Source: Spirabiliibacterium pneumoniae
GTDB taxonomy: Bacteria; Pseudomonadota; Gammaproteobacteria; Enterobacterales; Pasteurellaceae
Reading direction: 5' to 3'
Assembly: GCF_014884995.1 (NCBI RefSeq)
Contig: NZ_JABMII010000003.1
Location: 62,001 to 126,000, forward strand
Length of the DNA: 64,000 bases
Shown in pieces: positions 36,703-47,537 of this stretch (positions within the stretch are counted from its first letter, which is position 1; each line of letters starts with the position of its first letter). Under the pieces are notes generated by a model that worked only from the letters and a program-made list of their open reading frames with translations, was not told the origin of the DNA and did not search any database. The position numbers were made by a program, and so were the translations under genes.

Positions 36703-37800
36703 ATGACATTTTTAACCCAAGCGAATGTTGGCGTACAAAGCCTTTCTCCTTATCAAGCTGGTAAACCTGTTGAAGAGCTGGCGCGTGAGTTAGGTTTAAC
36801 CGATATTGTAAAATTAGCTTCAAACGAAAATCCATTTGGCTTTCCGCAAAGTGCCAAAGAGGCCATTCAAGCGCAACTAGACAACCTCACCCGTTATCCT
36901 GATGCTAACGGCTTTGAACTTAAGCAGGCGATTTCACAAAAATTTGGCCTTGATCCGAAGCACATTATCCTTGGCAATGGCTCAAACGATTTGTTGGAAA
37001 TCACCGCGCACACGTTTTTAGGTGCTGATGATGAAGTGATATTTTCACAATATACGTTTATTGTTTACCCACTGGTATCAAAAGCGATCAATGCTAAGCA
37101 AGTGATTGTGCCCGCGAAAAATTATGGGCATGATTTAGACGGCTTTTTAGCAGCGATAACCAATAGAACCAAAGTGATCTATATCGCCAATCCGAATAAC
37201 CCAACGGGCACTTTCTTAACTGCGCCTGAGATTGAACATTTTTTAGAACAAGTACCAGCGCACATTGTAGTGGTGCTCGATGAGGCCTACACTGAGTTCA
37301 CCGCGCCAAGCGAGCGCGTGCCGTCGTTTGAGTTGCTGCGCAAATTCCCAAATTTGTTGGTTTGCCGCACCTTTTCAAAGGCCTATGGCTTGGCTGGGTT
37401 GCGTGTGGGCTATCTCGTGTCAAATGAGGAAATTGCGGATTTACTCAACCGTATTCGCCAGCCGTTTAACTGCAACTCGCTGGCCTTGGCCGCGGCCACC
37501 GCAGTGCTCAATGACGATGAATTTGTTGAAAAAGCCGCCGTTAACAATGCTGCTGGCTTGCGCCAATTGAGTGAGTTTTTTGACCAGAAGGGGCTGGGTT
37601 ATGTGCCGTCAAAAGGTAATTTCATTATGCTGGATTTAAAACAACCAGCGGCGCCGATTTATCAAAAATTGCTGGAACAAGGGGTTATTGTACGCCCAAT
37701 TGCAGGTTATGGGCTGGCAAATCATTTACGCGTGAGCGTTGGCTTGCCACACGAAAATCAACGCTTTATCGACGGATTAAGTACGGTGTTGGGGCTTTAA
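36703..37800 (+). CDS. hisC: histidinol-phosphate aminotransferase
   Basis: HisC transfers the amino group in histidine synthesis and may also act on aromatic keto acids. The 365-residue product starts at the ATG at 36703; an ATG two codons earlier overlaps the AAAGGA site. Motifs: [28 protein letters not shown] and the PLP lysine in [15 protein letters not shown]. It is packed between serC and aroA (1 base gap), linking serine, histidine and aromatic synthesis on one transcript. Confidence 0.95.
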   Translation: MTFLTQANVGVQSLSPYQAGKPVEELARELGLTDIVKLASNENPFGFPQSAKEAIQAQLDNLTRYPDANGFELKQAISQKFGLDPKHIILGNGSNDLLEITAHTFLGADDEVIFSQYTFIVYPLVSKAINAKQVIVPAKNYGHDLDGFLAAITNRTKVIYIANPNNPTGTFLTAPEIEHFLEQVPAHIVVVLDEAYTEFTAPSERVPSFELLRKFPNLLVCRTFSKAYGLAGLRVGYLVSNEEIADLLNRIRQPFNCNSLALAAATAVLNDDEFVEKAAVNNAAGLRQLSEFFDQKGLGYVPSKGNFIMLDLKQPAAPIYQKLLEQGVIVRPIAGYGLANHLRVSVGLPHENQRFIDGLSTVLGL

Positions 37801-37801
37801 T

Positions 37802-39103
37802 ATGAGTGAGAAAATCACCCTTAACCCGATCGTGCGTATGGAAGGCGAAATTCGGCTGCCTGGTTCAAAGAGCCTGTCGAATCGTGCATTGTTGCTCAGC
37901 GCGTTGGCACAGGGCGAAACGCACCTGACTAACTTGCTTGATAGCGATGATGTGCGCCATATGCTTAATGCGTTAGAACAGCTTGGCGTGAATTACCGTT
38001 TATCGGCGGATAAGCGTGAATGTTGGGTCACAGGGCTGGGTGGGGCATTCCCGCTACAATCAGGTCAGGCGCTATTTTTAGGCAATGCGGGTACAGCGAT
38101 GCGCCCATTGACAGCAGCGCTGTGCTTGAATCATCCGCAAAGTGCGGTCGCCGAAACGGTGCTCACGGGCGAGCCGAGAATGAAAGAGCGCCCGATCGCG
38201 CATTTAGTTGATGCACTGCGCCAAGCAGGTGCCGAGATTGACTACCTTGAGCAAGAGGGGTATCCGCCGTTAGCCGTGCGCAATACGGGGTTGCGTGGTG
38301 GCAAAATTACTATCGATGGTTCAGTGTCGAGCCAGTTTTTGACCGCACTTTTGATGGCAATGCCGATGGCGGCAGGCGACAGTGAAATTGTGATCACAGG
38401 CGAGCTGGTGTCAAAACCGTATATTGATATGACCTTGGCGATGATGGCGCAATTTCGCGTGCAGGTAGTCAATCAAGACTATAAACGGTTTTTCATCAAA
38501 GGTGGGCAGCAGTATCAATCCCCTGGGCAGTTTTTGGTGGAAGGTGATGCTTCGTCGGCCTCCTACTTCCTCGCCGCTGGTGCGTTAAAAGGAGCCGTGC
38601 GTGTGGTTGGGGTTGGCAAACACAGCATTCAAGGGGACAAACGCTTTGCTGATGTGTTGGAAAAAATGGGTGCGAAAATCACTTGGGGTGAGGATTTTAT
38701 TCAAGCCGAGAAAGCGCCATTGCATGGCGTGGATATGGACATGAACCATATTCCTGATGCAGCAATGACCATTGCCACTACCGCACTTTTTGCTGAAGGT
38801 GAAACGGTGATTCGCAACATTGCCAATTGGCGCGTGAAAGAAACCGATCGTCTAAGTGCGATGGCAGTGGAGCTGCGCAAAGTGGGCGCTGAGGTGGAAG
38901 AGGGGGCAGATTATATCCGTATTCAGCCATTGGATTTAGCGAAATTTAAACACGCGGAAATTGAAACCTATAACGATCACCGCATGGCAATGTGCTTTGC
39001 TTTGATTGCGCTTTCTGATACCCCTGTGACGATATGCGATCCCAACTGCACGGCAAAAACGTTCCCGACCTTTTTTGCGGATTTTCAGCAATTGGCCAAA
39101 TAA
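37802..39103 (+). CDS. aroA: 3-phosphoshikimate 1-carboxyvinyltransferase (EPSP synthase)
   Basis: AroA joins phosphoenolpyruvate to shikimate-3-phosphate and is the glyphosate target. The 433-residue product has the [13 protein letters not shown] signature near residue 20, [15 protein letters not shown] near residue 95, and [19 protein letters not shown] near residue 345. All substrate-contacting motifs appear intact. It ends the serC-hisC-aroA operon; an inverted-USS terminator follows three bases after the stop. Confidence 0.97.
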   Translation: MSEKITLNPIVRMEGEIRLPGSKSLSNRALLLSALAQGETHLTNLLDSDDVRHMLNALEQLGVNYRLSADKRECWVTGLGGAFPLQSGQALFLGNAGTAMRPLTAALCLNHPQSAVAETVLTGEPRMKERPIAHLVDALRQAGAEIDYLEQEGYPPLAVRNTGLRGGKITIDGSVSSQFLTALLMAMPMAAGDSEIVITGELVSKPYIDMTLAMMAQFRVQVVNQDYKRFFIKGGQQYQSPGQFLVEGDASSASYFLAAGALKGAVRVVGVGKHSIQGDKRFADVLEKMGAKITWGEDFIQAEKAPLHGVDMDMNHIPDAAMTIATTALFAEGETVIRNIANWRVKETDRLSAMAVELRKVGAEVEEGADYIRIQPLDLAKFKHAEIETYNDHRMAMCFALIALSDTPVTICDPNCTAKTFPTFFADFQQLAK

Positions 39104-39105
39104 TA

Positions 39106-39133
39106 AAACCGCACTTTGTGTAAAGTGCGGTTT
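39106..39133. terminator. inverted-USS terminator between aroA and ilvH
   Basis: AAACCGCACTTT and AAAGTGCGGTTT form a 12-bp perfect stem with a 4-base loop. A third USS follows directly and runs into the ilvH stop, so the right arm and that copy are tandem direct repeats. Confidence 0.8.
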
Positions 39134-39146
39134 GTGTAAAGTGCGG

Positions 39147-39638
39147 TCAGAGACAGTTCTTCTCGCCACGAGAAAGGCTAATCAGCCCTGAACGCACGAT
39201 TTCAAGCACATCTGTTTCTTGTTTCACAGCGTTGACAAAGGCGTTGAGTTTATCTTTGGTGCCAGCGAGCTGAATGGTATAGCTTTTCGGCGTAATGTCC
39301 ACAATTTGCCCGCGATAAATATCTGACATACGTTTGAGTTCATCACGGGTGTTGCCACTGGCGCGTGCTTTTAAGAGCATGATCTCGCGTTCGACATGCT
39401 CACATTCGCTCAAGCTCATCACTTTGTAGATGTCCACGAGCTTGTGCAGTTGCTTTTCGATCTGCTCGAGCACTTTTTCTTCGCCAAAGGCTTCAATAGT
39501 CATGCGTGACAGCGTTGGATCGTCGGTCGGCGCGACGGTCAAACTTTCAATATTAAACGCCCGTTGTGAGAAAAGCCCCACCACGCGTGAAAGTGCGCCT
39601 GTTTCATTTTCAAGTAAGACTGAGATAATTCTACGCAT
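39147..39638 (-). CDS. ilvH: acetolactate synthase small (regulatory) subunit
   Basis: IlvH confers valine feedback on the catalytic subunit IlvI. The 163-residue product begins [32 protein letters not shown], the ACT domain that binds valine, and has the C-terminal ACT-like half ending in [14 protein letters not shown]. Its start overlaps the end of ilvI by 8 bases, so the subunits are translationally coupled. Confidence 0.96.
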   Translation of the reverse strand: MRRIISVLLENETGALSRVVGLFSQRAFNIESLTVAPTDDPTLSRMTIEAFGEEKVLEQIEKQLHKLVDIYKVMSLSECEHVEREIMLLKARASGNTRDELKRMSDIYRGQIVDITPKSYTIQLAGTKDKLNAFVNAVKQETDVLEIVRSGLISLSRGEKNCL

Positions 39639-41355
39639 GGCTTTTCTCCGTTTTGCTTAACATCATATCATTCATCGCGCCCCCTGCGATTTGCATTGGG
39701 TAAACGTGTTCCGTTTCATCGACTAAAATATCCACGAATACAAGTTGATTTTTGCACGCAAATGCCTCTTTGAGTTTTGGCTCAAGCTCCGCTGGGGTGT
39801 TAATTTGAATACCTTTATGTCCGTAGGCTTCTGCTAATTTGACAAAATCAGGCAGGGATTTCATATACGATTGCGAATGCCTTCCTGCATAAATAATGTC
39901 TTGCCACTGTTTCACCATGCCCAAAAAGCGATTGTTCAGACTGATAATGACCACGGGGATATTATATTGTTGTGCAGTGGAAAGCTCTTGGATATTCATT
40001 TGAATGCTGCCATCGCCTGTGACACACACCACCGTTTCCTCAGGATGAGCGAGTTTCACGCCCATTGCAGCAGGCAAGCCAAAGCCCATCGTGCCTAGCC
40101 CACCTGAGTTAATCCAACGTCTTGGTTTGTCGAATGGGTAATAAAGTGCGGTGAACATTTGATGTTGCCCCACATCGGAGGCCACATAGGCGTTGCCTTG
40201 TGTGAGTTTATACACCATTTCAAGGGCTTGTTGTGGCTTAATAACATTGTCCTTATGTTCGTATTTTAAACATTGTTTAGCGCGCCATTGCTCAATTTGT
40301 TCCCACCACGGTGAAAGTGCGGTCTGTGATTTGATCAGCTGATCATCACTGAGTAGTGATAAAAATTCTGCCAGTACCAATTCTGCACTACCCACAATTG
40401 GAATATACGCAGGCACATTTTTAGAGATAGAGGTGGGATCGATATCCACTTGGATCACTTTTGCGTTTGGGCAGTATTTTTCCAAATTATTGGTGGTGCG
40501 ATCATCGAAACGCACACCAATAGCAATAATTAAATCGCTATGGTGCATAGCATTGTTGGCCTCAAAGGTGCCGTGCATGCCGAGCATACCCAGGCTTTGT
40601 TTATCCGTTGCAGGAAAGCCCCCAAGCCCCATTAGTGAACTTACCACAGGCAAATTTAGACGCCGAGCAAATTCGGTGAGTTCAGTTGCACAATTGGCGC
40701 TGATGATGCCACCGCCGATAAATAATACAGGTTTTTTTGCCACCAGCATGGCTTTCAATGCCCGCTTAATTTGCCCTTTGTGGCCATGCAGAGTTGGATT
40801 GTATGAGCGCAGGCTGATGTGTTCAGGGTATTGATACGGAATTTTATAGGCGGGATTTACCACATCTTTTGGCAAGTCGATCACAACAGGCCCTGGGCGA
40901 CCAGAAGAGGCGAGGTAGAAGGCTTTTTTGATTGTCTGAGCTAAGTCTTCTGTGCGTTTGACCAAAAAACTGTGTTTCACCACAGGGCGAGAGATGCCCA
41001 CCATATCGCATTCTTGAAACGCATCGGAGCCAATCAGTGCCGAGCGCACTTGACCTGAAAATACCACCATCGGCACTGAATCCATATAGGCGGTGGCAAT
41101 GCCTGTAATCGCATTCGTGGCGCCTGGCCCTGATGTAACCAGCACGCAGCCAACTTCGCCTGTTGAGCGAGCGTAGCCATCAGCCATGTGTACAGCGGCT
41201 TGTTCGTGGCGCACGAGGATATGATCTATCCCACCATGCGTTTGAATGGCATCATAAATATCTAGCACTGAGCCACCAGGATAGCCAAAGACATACTTCA
41301 CCCCCTGATCTTGCAGCGCCTGCACAATGATTTCAGCACCCGATAACTTTTTCAT
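39631..41355 (-). CDS. ilvI: acetolactate synthase large (catalytic) subunit
   Basis: This thiamine-diphosphate enzyme starts valine, leucine and isoleucine synthesis. The 574-residue product from the ATG at 41355 (GGGAGTGACT upstream) shows [14 protein letters not shown] with the catalytic glutamate in the following [18 protein letters not shown], and the ThDP-binding [16 protein letters not shown] near residue 440 followed by [13 protein letters not shown]. It is 206 bases past the nhaC stop, beyond a terminator. Confidence 0.96.
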   Translation of the reverse strand: MKKLSGAEIIVQALQDQGVKYVFGYPGGSVLDIYDAIQTHGGIDHILVRHEQAAVHMADGYARSTGEVGCVLVTSGPGATNAITGIATAYMDSVPMVVFSGQVRSALIGSDAFQECDMVGISRPVVKHSFLVKRTEDLAQTIKKAFYLASSGRPGPVVIDLPKDVVNPAYKIPYQYPEHISLRSYNPTLHGHKGQIKRALKAMLVAKKPVLFIGGGIISANCATELTEFARRLNLPVVSSLMGLGGFPATDKQSLGMLGMHGTFEANNAMHHSDLIIAIGVRFDDRTTNNLEKYCPNAKVIQVDIDPTSISKNVPAYIPIVGSAELVLAEFLSLLSDDQLIKSQTALSPWWEQIEQWRAKQCLKYEHKDNVIKPQQALEMVYKLTQGNAYVASDVGQHQMFTALYYPFDKPRRWINSGGLGTMGFGLPAAMGVKLAHPEETVVCVTGDGSIQMNIQELSTAQQYNIPVVIISLNNRFLGMVKQWQDIIYAGRHSQSYMKSLPDFVKLAEAYGHKGIQINTPAELEPKLKEAFACKNQLVFVDILVDETEHVYPMQIAGGAMNDMMLSKTEKSHA

Positions 41356-41504
41356 AGTCACTCCCGTATTGTTAATTTTATTTAGTTTTACGATAAAGAA
41401 TGGGTAATGTCTAGTAATTTTTTATATGGTAATTTGAGATATTTTTTTATTTTATTCTTAAAATTTTAATAAATCGATATTTTATAAAAAATAAATGTTT
41501 AAAA

Positions 41505-41540
41505 ATAAAAAAATGCGATATAAATATCGCATTTTATAAA
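41505..41540. terminator. terminator between nhaC and ilvI
   Basis: ATGCGATAT / ATATCGCAT form a 9-bp stem with a 2-base loop, extended by A/T pairs and flanked by A and T runs, so it works on both strands. It ends the NhaC-type gene on the minus strand. The remaining gap is very A/T-rich and presumably holds the ilvIH promoter. Confidence 0.75.
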
Positions 41541-41561
41541 ATTGCCAGTATGAAATTTTTA

Positions 41562-43097
41562 TTACTCAGTCACGCTTTGTTTGGATTTAAAGATGAACAG
41601 CATCAGAACCAAGCAAAGTGCGGTCGCAATGAAACCAAACAATGCTGACGCGCTAAAACCAAGTGTTAAAAAGCCGACAAATGAGGCACTTGCCACAATC
41701 AAGGCGTATGGCAATTGAGTGGTAACGTGATCAATATGATTACATGCCGCGCCTGTTGACGATAAAATCGTGGTGTCAGACACTGGAGAGCAGTGGTCAC
41801 CACACACCGCGCCTGCCATCACCGCTGACATACATGGCAGCATTAAACTTGGGTCAGCATTGGCTGCCATTGATGCTGCAATCGGCAACATAATGCCGAA
41901 AGTGCCCCAGCTGGTGCCAGTGGAAAATGCCATCACCACGGCGAGCACAAACAATAGGGCAGGTAAGAATTGTGCATTCAAACCGCCATCAGCGACAAGT
42001 GACGAGAGGTATTTGCCTGTATTCATATCGCCAACAATTGCATTGATCGTCCAAGCAAAAATGAGGATCACGATTGCACCCGACATGGATTTGAATCCGA
42101 CCCAAATAGATTTCAACCATTCGGAGACACTGATAAGTCCTAAAGTGCACAGCAGGGCAACCAAATAAGAGGCACTACCACCCACCACCAGAGAGATACC
42201 CACAGTGGTATTTTCAAATGCACCAAGAATGGAAAATGGTTTGCCATCTGCACTGAGCGCATCAGCACCCGTGTGGATCATCATGCCGACTGTCACAACA
42301 ATCAATGTGATGATCGGCAGCAACAGTGCATAAACGCGCCCTTTTTGTGAATCAAAGGTGGCTTCAACCGCACTTTGCTTATTTATAGCTTCACGTTCGA
42401 AGCGTGCCATCGACCCAATATCAAATGAAAACCACGCCACGATAAATACCGTGATAAGCGCAAAGATAGCATAATAGTTCATCAAGCTCATGCTGACAAA
42501 CGCACCGATAGGTGAATAATCCGTGATGGCATGGGTTGCTAAAAGCCCCGCTACCAAAGTCATGATATACGCGCCCCAGCTAGAAATTGGCATTAGCACA
42601 CACATCGGTGCGGCGGTAGAATCCAGAATATATGCCACTTTAGGACGTGAAATTTTAAATTTATCCGCCACAGGGCGAGCGATAGCACCCACCGCGAGGC
42701 TATGGAAATAGTCATCAATAAAAGTGAAAAACACCAAACTTGCGGTGAGCATTTTTGCACCACGACGGTTTTTAATATGTTTTTGTGCCCAAGCAGCAAA
42801 GGCTTGATTGCTGCCAGACACCGTTAAAAGTGCGGTCAGCGCGCCGAGAATTAATAAAAAGATAATGATATTGAGACTGTCGAAATTGAGGCCGTCCTCG
42901 CCATAGATGAGCGATAACACACTATTTTTAATATAAATTGCGCCATCCATCGGATTCCAATGGGTTAACATTAATCCACCGACAATAATTCCTGCGCTGA
43001 GAGAAAGCAGCACACGGCGAGTGATGATGGCGAGCGAAAGCGCAAGTAGTGGCGGTACAACCGACCAAAAAGAGCTTGAAAAGTCAATGAGTTGCAT
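41562..43097 (-). CDS. nhaC: NhaC-family Na+/H+ antiporter or amino-acid transporter
   Basis: The 511-residue product has about 11-12 hydrophobic segments and the NhaC-superfamily landmarks FFTFIDDYFHSLAVG, LMPISSWGAYIM and GAVCGDHCSPVSDTTILSSTGAACNHIDHV. NhaC proteins exchange sodium for protons; some clades are predicted lysine transporters when under a lysine riboswitch. I searched the leader by eye and found no lysine riboswitch here, so antiport is the default call. A hairpin lies in the leader. Confidence 0.85.
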   Translation of the reverse strand: MQLIDFSSSFWSVVPPLLALSLAIITRRVLLSLSAGIIVGGLMLTHWNPMDGAIYIKNSVLSLIYGEDGLNFDSLNIIIFLLILGALTALLTVSGSNQAFAAWAQKHIKNRRGAKMLTASLVFFTFIDDYFHSLAVGAIARPVADKFKISRPKVAYILDSTAAPMCVLMPISSWGAYIMTLVAGLLATHAITDYSPIGAFVSMSLMNYYAIFALITVFIVAWFSFDIGSMARFEREAINKQSAVEATFDSQKGRVYALLLPIITLIVVTVGMMIHTGADALSADGKPFSILGAFENTTVGISLVVGGSASYLVALLCTLGLISVSEWLKSIWVGFKSMSGAIVILIFAWTINAIVGDMNTGKYLSSLVADGGLNAQFLPALLFVLAVVMAFSTGTSWGTFGIMLPIAASMAANADPSLMLPCMSAVMAGAVCGDHCSPVSDTTILSSTGAACNHIDHVTTQLPYALIVASASFVGFLTLGFSASALFGFIATALCLVLMLFIFKSKQSVTE

Positions 43098-43405
43098 AAT
43101 AACTATCCGTATAAAAAGTCAAAAAAAGTGCGGTAAGGCCTATCAAAATAGAATATTGATAGGGTAGTGCTTTTGTCTTGAAAATTTGCACATAAACCGC
43201 ATTGCCAAAGACTACAAGAAACTCGCGAAAAATCAAGCAGAAACTCGTGTAATTGTGTATTTGTATCATGATGTGTGATGGTAATGGAATTCAATGGCTA
43301 TTTTTTTGTATTTTTGCGAGGCATGAGATTAAATATATTTGAATTTTATATCATTTTGATTTATATTTTTCTCGTCTGTTTTAGATCTAAATAATAGGAA
43401 TGACT
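43098..43405. promoter_or_regulatory. divergent promoter region of nhaC and hns
   Basis: This 308-bp gene-free stretch is A/T-rich. It contains a USS at 43128-43136 and, next to it, an inverted repeat CCTATCAA/TTGATAGG (43139-43163, 9-base loop) in the nhaC leader, followed on the minus strand by a run of seven T about 10 bases on, so weak attenuation is conceivable. The hns-proximal half (about 43330-43385) is almost pure A/T, as expected for H-NS autoregulation. I see no gene in it. Confidence 0.5.
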
Positions 43406-43813
43406 ATGTCTGATTTTATCAAAAAATTATCGAATATTCGTAGCCTACGCGTATCGTTAAAAACCTTGACGGTTGAGCAGCTAGAAAATATTATCGAGAA
43501 GTTGCAACAAGTGCTCGATGAGAAAAAAGAGAAATTAAAAGAAGTGCAAGCGCAAGAAAAAGCGCGCCGAGAAAAAATAGAATCACTGCGTACTCAGCTT
43601 GAACAAAGTGGATTAAGCACTGAAGAATTAGCTGAAATGTTACTGCAAGATGTTACAAGCAAAGGTCGCAAAAAAAGAGCGCCACGTAAAGCCAAATACC
43701 AATACACCGACGAAAATGGCAAACAAAAAACGTGGACAGGTCAAGGACGTACACCTAAAATCATTCAAAAAGCACTGGATGCGGGTAAAAAGTTAGCTGA
43801 GTTTGAAATTTAA
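43406..43813 (+). CDS. hns: H-NS family nucleoid-associated protein
   Basis: The 135-residue product has an N-terminal oligomerisation coiled coil (residues 1-70, LTVEQLENIIEKLQQVLDEK), a basic linker (KGRKKRAPRKAKYQYTD) and the DNA-binding loop in the C-terminal domain (KTWTGQGRTPKIIQKAL, where the conserved core is the QGRTP hook). H-NS silences A/T-rich foreign DNA. The ATG at 43406 is chosen because AATAGGA lies 6 bases before it and overlaps the earlier ATG. The order hns-purU is shared with H. influenzae. Confidence 0.95.
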   Translation: MSDFIKKLSNIRSLRVSLKTLTVEQLENIIEKLQQVLDEKKEKLKEVQAQEKARREKIESLRTQLEQSGLSTEELAEMLLQDVTSKGRKKRAPRKAKYQYTDENGKQKTWTGQGRTPKIIQKALDAGKKLAEFEI

Positions 43814-43831
43814 TCAAAAATAAAATAACTG

Positions 43832-43864
43832 AATAAACCCTTATTTCAAGGGTTTATTTTTTTG
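43832..43864 (+). terminator. terminator after hns
   Basis: AATAAACCCTT / AAGGGTTTATT form an 11-bp stem with a 5-base loop followed by a T-run. It ends 12 bases before purU, so purU probably relies on readthrough or its own start site overlapping the hairpin. Confidence 0.85.
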
Positions 43865-43875
43865 CAGGAAACCGT

Positions 43876-44712
43876 ATGACCGAAAATAAAATTTTATTAA
43901 CTGAGTGTGTGGATGCCAAAGGTTTAGTCGCCAACATCACCAATATTTGTTATAAACATCAGTTAAATATCATCCATAATAGCGAATATGTTGATAATAT
44001 CAGTAAACGCTTTTTTATGCGCACTGAGCTTGCTGGCATTTTTAATGATGAGGTATTGCTTGCCGATTTAAAATCAGCCTTGCCAGAAGGGGCTAATTAT
44101 CGTTTAGTGACCAAAAAGCGCAAACGTATTGTCATATTAGTGACCAAAGAAGCGCACTGTATTGGCGATATTTTAATGAAAAACTATTACGGCGCGTTGG
44201 ATGTTGAAATTGCTGCCGTGATTGGCAATCATGATACCTTGCGCCAATTGGTGGAACGCTTTGATGTGCCGTTTCATCATATTAGCCATAAAGATCTCAC
44301 CCGTGAACAGCATGATGAGCTGCTGGCTGCCAAAATTGATGAATATGCGCCAGATTACATCGTGCTGGCGAAATATATGCGTGTGCTCAATCCAAAATTT
44401 GTGGAGCGCTACCCAAACCGCGTGATCAATATTCACCACTCGTTCTTGCCGGCGTTTATCGGTGCTAAGCCGTATCAACAAGCCTATGAACGTGGCGTGA
44501 AAATCATCGGTGCCACCGCGCACTTCATCAACAACGAGCTTGACCAAGGCCCAATCATCCGCCAAAGCGTGATAAATGTTGACCACACCTACGATGCCCA
44601 AGCGATGATGAAAGCAGGGCGCGATGTGGAAAAAAGTGTACTTACCCAAGCCCTTGACCTCGCTTTACAAGATCGCATTTTCGTTTACAAAAACCGTACC
44701 GTGGTGTTTTAA
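43876..44712 (+). CDS. purU: formyltetrahydrofolate deformylase
   Basis: PurU releases formate from 10-formyl-THF to supply formate to purine synthesis and rebalance one-carbon pools. The 278-residue product has an N-terminal ACT domain (ILLTECVDAKGLVANITNI) and a formyltransferase-like catalytic domain with the HHSFLPAFIGAKPYQQAYERG segment and ATAHFINNELDQGPII, containing the family Asn-His-Asp residues. RBS GCAGGAAACCGT. Confidence 0.95.
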   Translation: MTENKILLTECVDAKGLVANITNICYKHQLNIIHNSEYVDNISKRFFMRTELAGIFNDEVLLADLKSALPEGANYRLVTKKRKRIVILVTKEAHCIGDILMKNYYGALDVEIAAVIGNHDTLRQLVERFDVPFHHISHKDLTREQHDELLAAKIDEYAPDYIVLAKYMRVLNPKFVERYPNRVINIHHSFLPAFIGAKPYQQAYERGVKIIGATAHFINNELDQGPIIRQSVINVDHTYDAQAMMKAGRDVEKSVLTQALDLALQDRIFVYKNRTVVF

Positions 44713-44733
44713 TCCTTGCTTTATATCACTCAC

Positions 44734-44762
44734 AAACCGCACTTTTAAAGTGCGGTTTTTTG
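44734..44762. terminator. inverted-USS terminator between purU and res
   Basis: AAACCGCACTT / AAGTGCGGTTT form an 11-bp stem with a 3-base loop and a T6 run on the plus strand. It serves purU and the convergent type III res gene. Confidence 0.85.
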
Positions 44763-47537
44763 TTAGAAGATAGCTTCAAATTCACGGCTGAAATGGGAGG
44801 CCTCATCATCACTAAAAAACGGCAAGCCAATTAAGCGATAATGGGTGGTTTCTTTTTCTAGTAGATGATTTTTACCGTATTTTTCGCTAATGGCACGCAA
44901 AAAATCTGCCTTCCACTGATCTTTTTCAGTTAGATGATCGCCTTTCGGCTCAATGAAAATTTGATAGTGCAACGGTTTTGCTGATGTTTTAACATTCTCT
45001 TTCGCGTTAAGGAGCAAGATAAAATCAGGCATAAAGCCTTGCCCATCATCAAAATTGTGCAATTTAAGTACTTCTTCATTGCGCAACAAATGAACATGGT
45101 AGCTATCTTTCAAATTGCCTATTCGCTCTGCAAGGAAGAGAATTAAATCTTGTTCCAATGTGGTGCCGATAAAATTATCAAGCGCATACCAAGGTGACTG
45201 CACCGCACTTTCAACCGCACTTGGTACTTTGGCTTTCCATTCACCGGTGTTGGCATCTTGCACAACCGCACTTTTATCGATCCACTTCACTTTCGGCTCA
45301 CCAAAGAGGGTGCTTAATGTTTTTGCCGAGAACGTTGTTGTGCCTATAAATGGCGTATCGACAGAATTTAAATGTGTTTCCACCGCATCCAGTGCCAGCA
45401 GGCAGGCGTTGAGTTGATCGTCAGCGTGAATTGTTAAATAGCCATCTACGCCTACAAACTCAACTTCCCATTGTTTAAGCAATTGCGTTTGCAATTCTCT
45501 ACGGCTTTTGAGCGGTAGTTTTTCTCGCAAGTGATTGAAGTGGAATAACGAGTGTGGATCTTTAGTCTTAATGTGAATGGCTTTATCAAAAATGTGCGGT
45601 GCAATGTCCGTAAGTTTGACAATTTTAGCGCAATCTTCTTCTGCACCAAGCCATTGTGCTTTTTCGTTGTTGCTTTCAACCGTAAAGCGGCTCTCTTGTA
45701 GCCGCTGGCTATGCACCTTGACGCGTAAGACAGGGGAGAGCTGTTGCAAACTTTCAAGGTTGTTGGCTTTGGCATTTGGGTTAGGTATTTTTTCATTGAT
45801 CCAAATTAGCCAGTTATTAAAGGTGTCATCACGAACTAATTCAGGCTTGAGGGCGAATTTGACCTTCACTTTGTGGTCATTTTCTGGAATATAGCCATCT
45901 TTGCGCAATTCATTTTTTAATTCTGTGATGTAGCGTGATTCTTCATCAAAAGTATAATAAAACAATTCTTCCAGAATTTTCAGTTCATGTTCTAAGCCGT
46001 CAAATTTACGCTTATTTGCCTGCTTGTCTTCAAAGGCAAAAGGGTAATAACGCACGCCACGGCCGATCAATTGTTTTTCCGAAACAGTCGCATTAGCGGT
46101 TTTGCCCGCTTTGACTGTACGTCCGCCACTATTTTGTCCTTCATAAAGCCGAACAATATCATAGAGATTGAGCACGTCCCAACCCTCGGTGAGCCTGTCC
46201 ACGGTGAAAATGGCACGAACAGGGTTGTCTTGGGCTTCAAGATTATTCAGCAGCTGCTCCGTGTCAGCATCGGTTTGTTCGCGCTTGGTTTTATTGGTTT
46301 GTGAGTTGGTGATAATGACATTATGTGTTTGGTAATTAGCCTGCACCCAATGAGCTAGATGCGTTGTATCAAGCCCATTGGCTTTCATAAACTGCAACGC
46401 TTGTTCAGTGCGCGTTTTGCCTTGTTGGTGGGCATTGTCACCGTCTTTAATGTTATCTAAAAGTGCGGTCAAAAATTCAAAATCAGCCGCACTGGTGCGC
46501 TCGCACCATTGCAAAAAGGCATTGTAATCCGCACGAGAATCCGCAATCGTTTTGCTACGAAAGAGCATAACAGGCTTGAAATTCGCAATGCCATATTTTA
46601 GCGCCACTTGGTGGCGATACCACGCGAAGAGCAGGGCATGCATAACGCGCTCTTTTTTGCTCAATTGAGAGGAAACCAGATTGATGGATTTTGTATAGCC
46701 CGCTTGCAAAAAGGTTTTCAATGGAAAAGTTGAGATAATCTTGTCACGGTATTTTTGCGCCACATTGTCATTTTCAGGCAGCGTGGCGGTGAACTCCAAT
46801 AACACATTTTGGCTTTTTTGCCCATTTTTGTTGAGCAGTAAGTCAAGCACCATATGCTCCCAACCTCGGCGTTCAATTTCATCACGGCTGGCATTGCCTT
46901 TGAGCTCCGTTTCAAGATCCAGTTTGAGCTGAGATTGATTTTTGGTTTGCGCATTGAGATGGTGCGCCTCATCACCGAGCATCACAATTTTGTGTTTGTG
47001 CAAATCTGCCAGTGTGGTTTGGTTTTCACGCTCAATGTGAATGTCATTATAAAGCTTTTGAATGGTGGTAAATTTAATTTCAATCCCATTAGGATTGTCA
47101 CTAAAAGCCGTAACTTTGTTAACACTCACAACTCGATCACCATCCATAATTTTGGGTTGGAAAAGGTATTTACGGTGATGGCTGTCGATAAAATTATTTT
47201 CTGTTTTATCCACAATGTTATTTTGATTTACAAAAAAGAGAAAATGGCGATACCCTTTTTGGTAATAATACAAAATCAGTGCTGCCATCATCAGTGTTTT
47301 GCCAGCCCCTGTTGCCATGTGAAACAGCAGATGAGTAGGGTGATTTTTAAGATCAGGAAATTCCTCAAAAGCTAAAGTGCGGTCGAACAATACAAAATTT
47401 TCCATCGCCTGACGTTGCCAATCGAATAAATCGTAACGCAAATTTTTTTTCACAAAATCAGGAATATTGAGCAGTTCAGGCTTGTATTTTTTAGCCGCTT
47501 TATGTTCAGCATTAATCACGTCAAATAACTGGGTCAT
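44763..47537 (-). CDS. res: type III restriction endonuclease subunit Res
   Basis: Res is the DNA-translocating, cleaving subunit of a type III restriction-modification complex and needs Mod for activity. The 924-residue product has an N-terminal helicase with Walker A MATGAGKT (residues 74-81), a Walker B-type GDEAHHLNAQ motif, the QLIGRGVRYYPF motif VI and, near the C-terminus, a PD-(D/E)XK nuclease core readable as MPDFILLL followed about 20 residues later by FIEPKGDH. The frame is complete. Its start overlaps the mod stop by four bases (ATGA). USS copies occur within it, so it is not a very recent acquisition. Confidence 0.93.
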   Translation of the reverse strand: MTQLFDVINAEHKAAKKYKPELLNIPDFVKKNLRYDLFDWQRQAMENFVLFDRTLAFEEFPDLKNHPTHLLFHMATGAGKTLMMAALILYYYQKGYRHFLFFVNQNNIVDKTENNFIDSHHRKYLFQPKIMDGDRVVSVNKVTAFSDNPNGIEIKFTTIQKLYNDIHIERENQTTLADLHKHKIVMLGDEAHHLNAQTKNQSQLKLDLETELKGNASRDEIERRGWEHMVLDLLLNKNGQKSQNVLLEFTATLPENDNVAQKYRDKIISTFPLKTFLQAGYTKSINLVSSQLSKKERVMHALLFAWYRHQVALKYGIANFKPVMLFRSKTIADSRADYNAFLQWCERTSAADFEFLTALLDNIKDGDNAHQQGKTRTEQALQFMKANGLDTTHLAHWVQANYQTHNVIITNSQTNKTKREQTDADTEQLLNNLEAQDNPVRAIFTVDRLTEGWDVLNLYDIVRLYEGQNSGGRTVKAGKTANATVSEKQLIGRGVRYYPFAFEDKQANKRKFDGLEHELKILEELFYYTFDEESRYITELKNELRKDGYIPENDHKVKVKFALKPELVRDDTFNNWLIWINEKIPNPNAKANNLESLQQLSPVLRVKVHSQRLQESRFTVESNNEKAQWLGAEEDCAKIVKLTDIAPHIFDKAIHIKTKDPHSLFHFNHLREKLPLKSRRELQTQLLKQWEVEFVGVDGYLTIHADDQLNACLLALDAVETHLNSVDTPFIGTTTFSAKTLSTLFGEPKVKWIDKSAVVQDANTGEWKAKVPSAVESAVQSPWYALDNFIGTTLEQDLILFLAERIGNLKDSYHVHLLRNEEVLKLHNFDDGQGFMPDFILLLNAKENVKTSAKPLHYQIFIEPKGDHLTEKDQWKADFLRAISEKYGKNHLLEKETTHYRLIGLPFFSDDEASHFSREFEAIF

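Noticed and set aside
43098-43330. Lysine riboswitch upstream of the NhaC-type gene
   Set aside because: Some NhaC relatives are under a lysine riboswitch, but I could not find its conserved core segments on the minus strand, and the leader is short for a full element. Only a simple hairpin is present.
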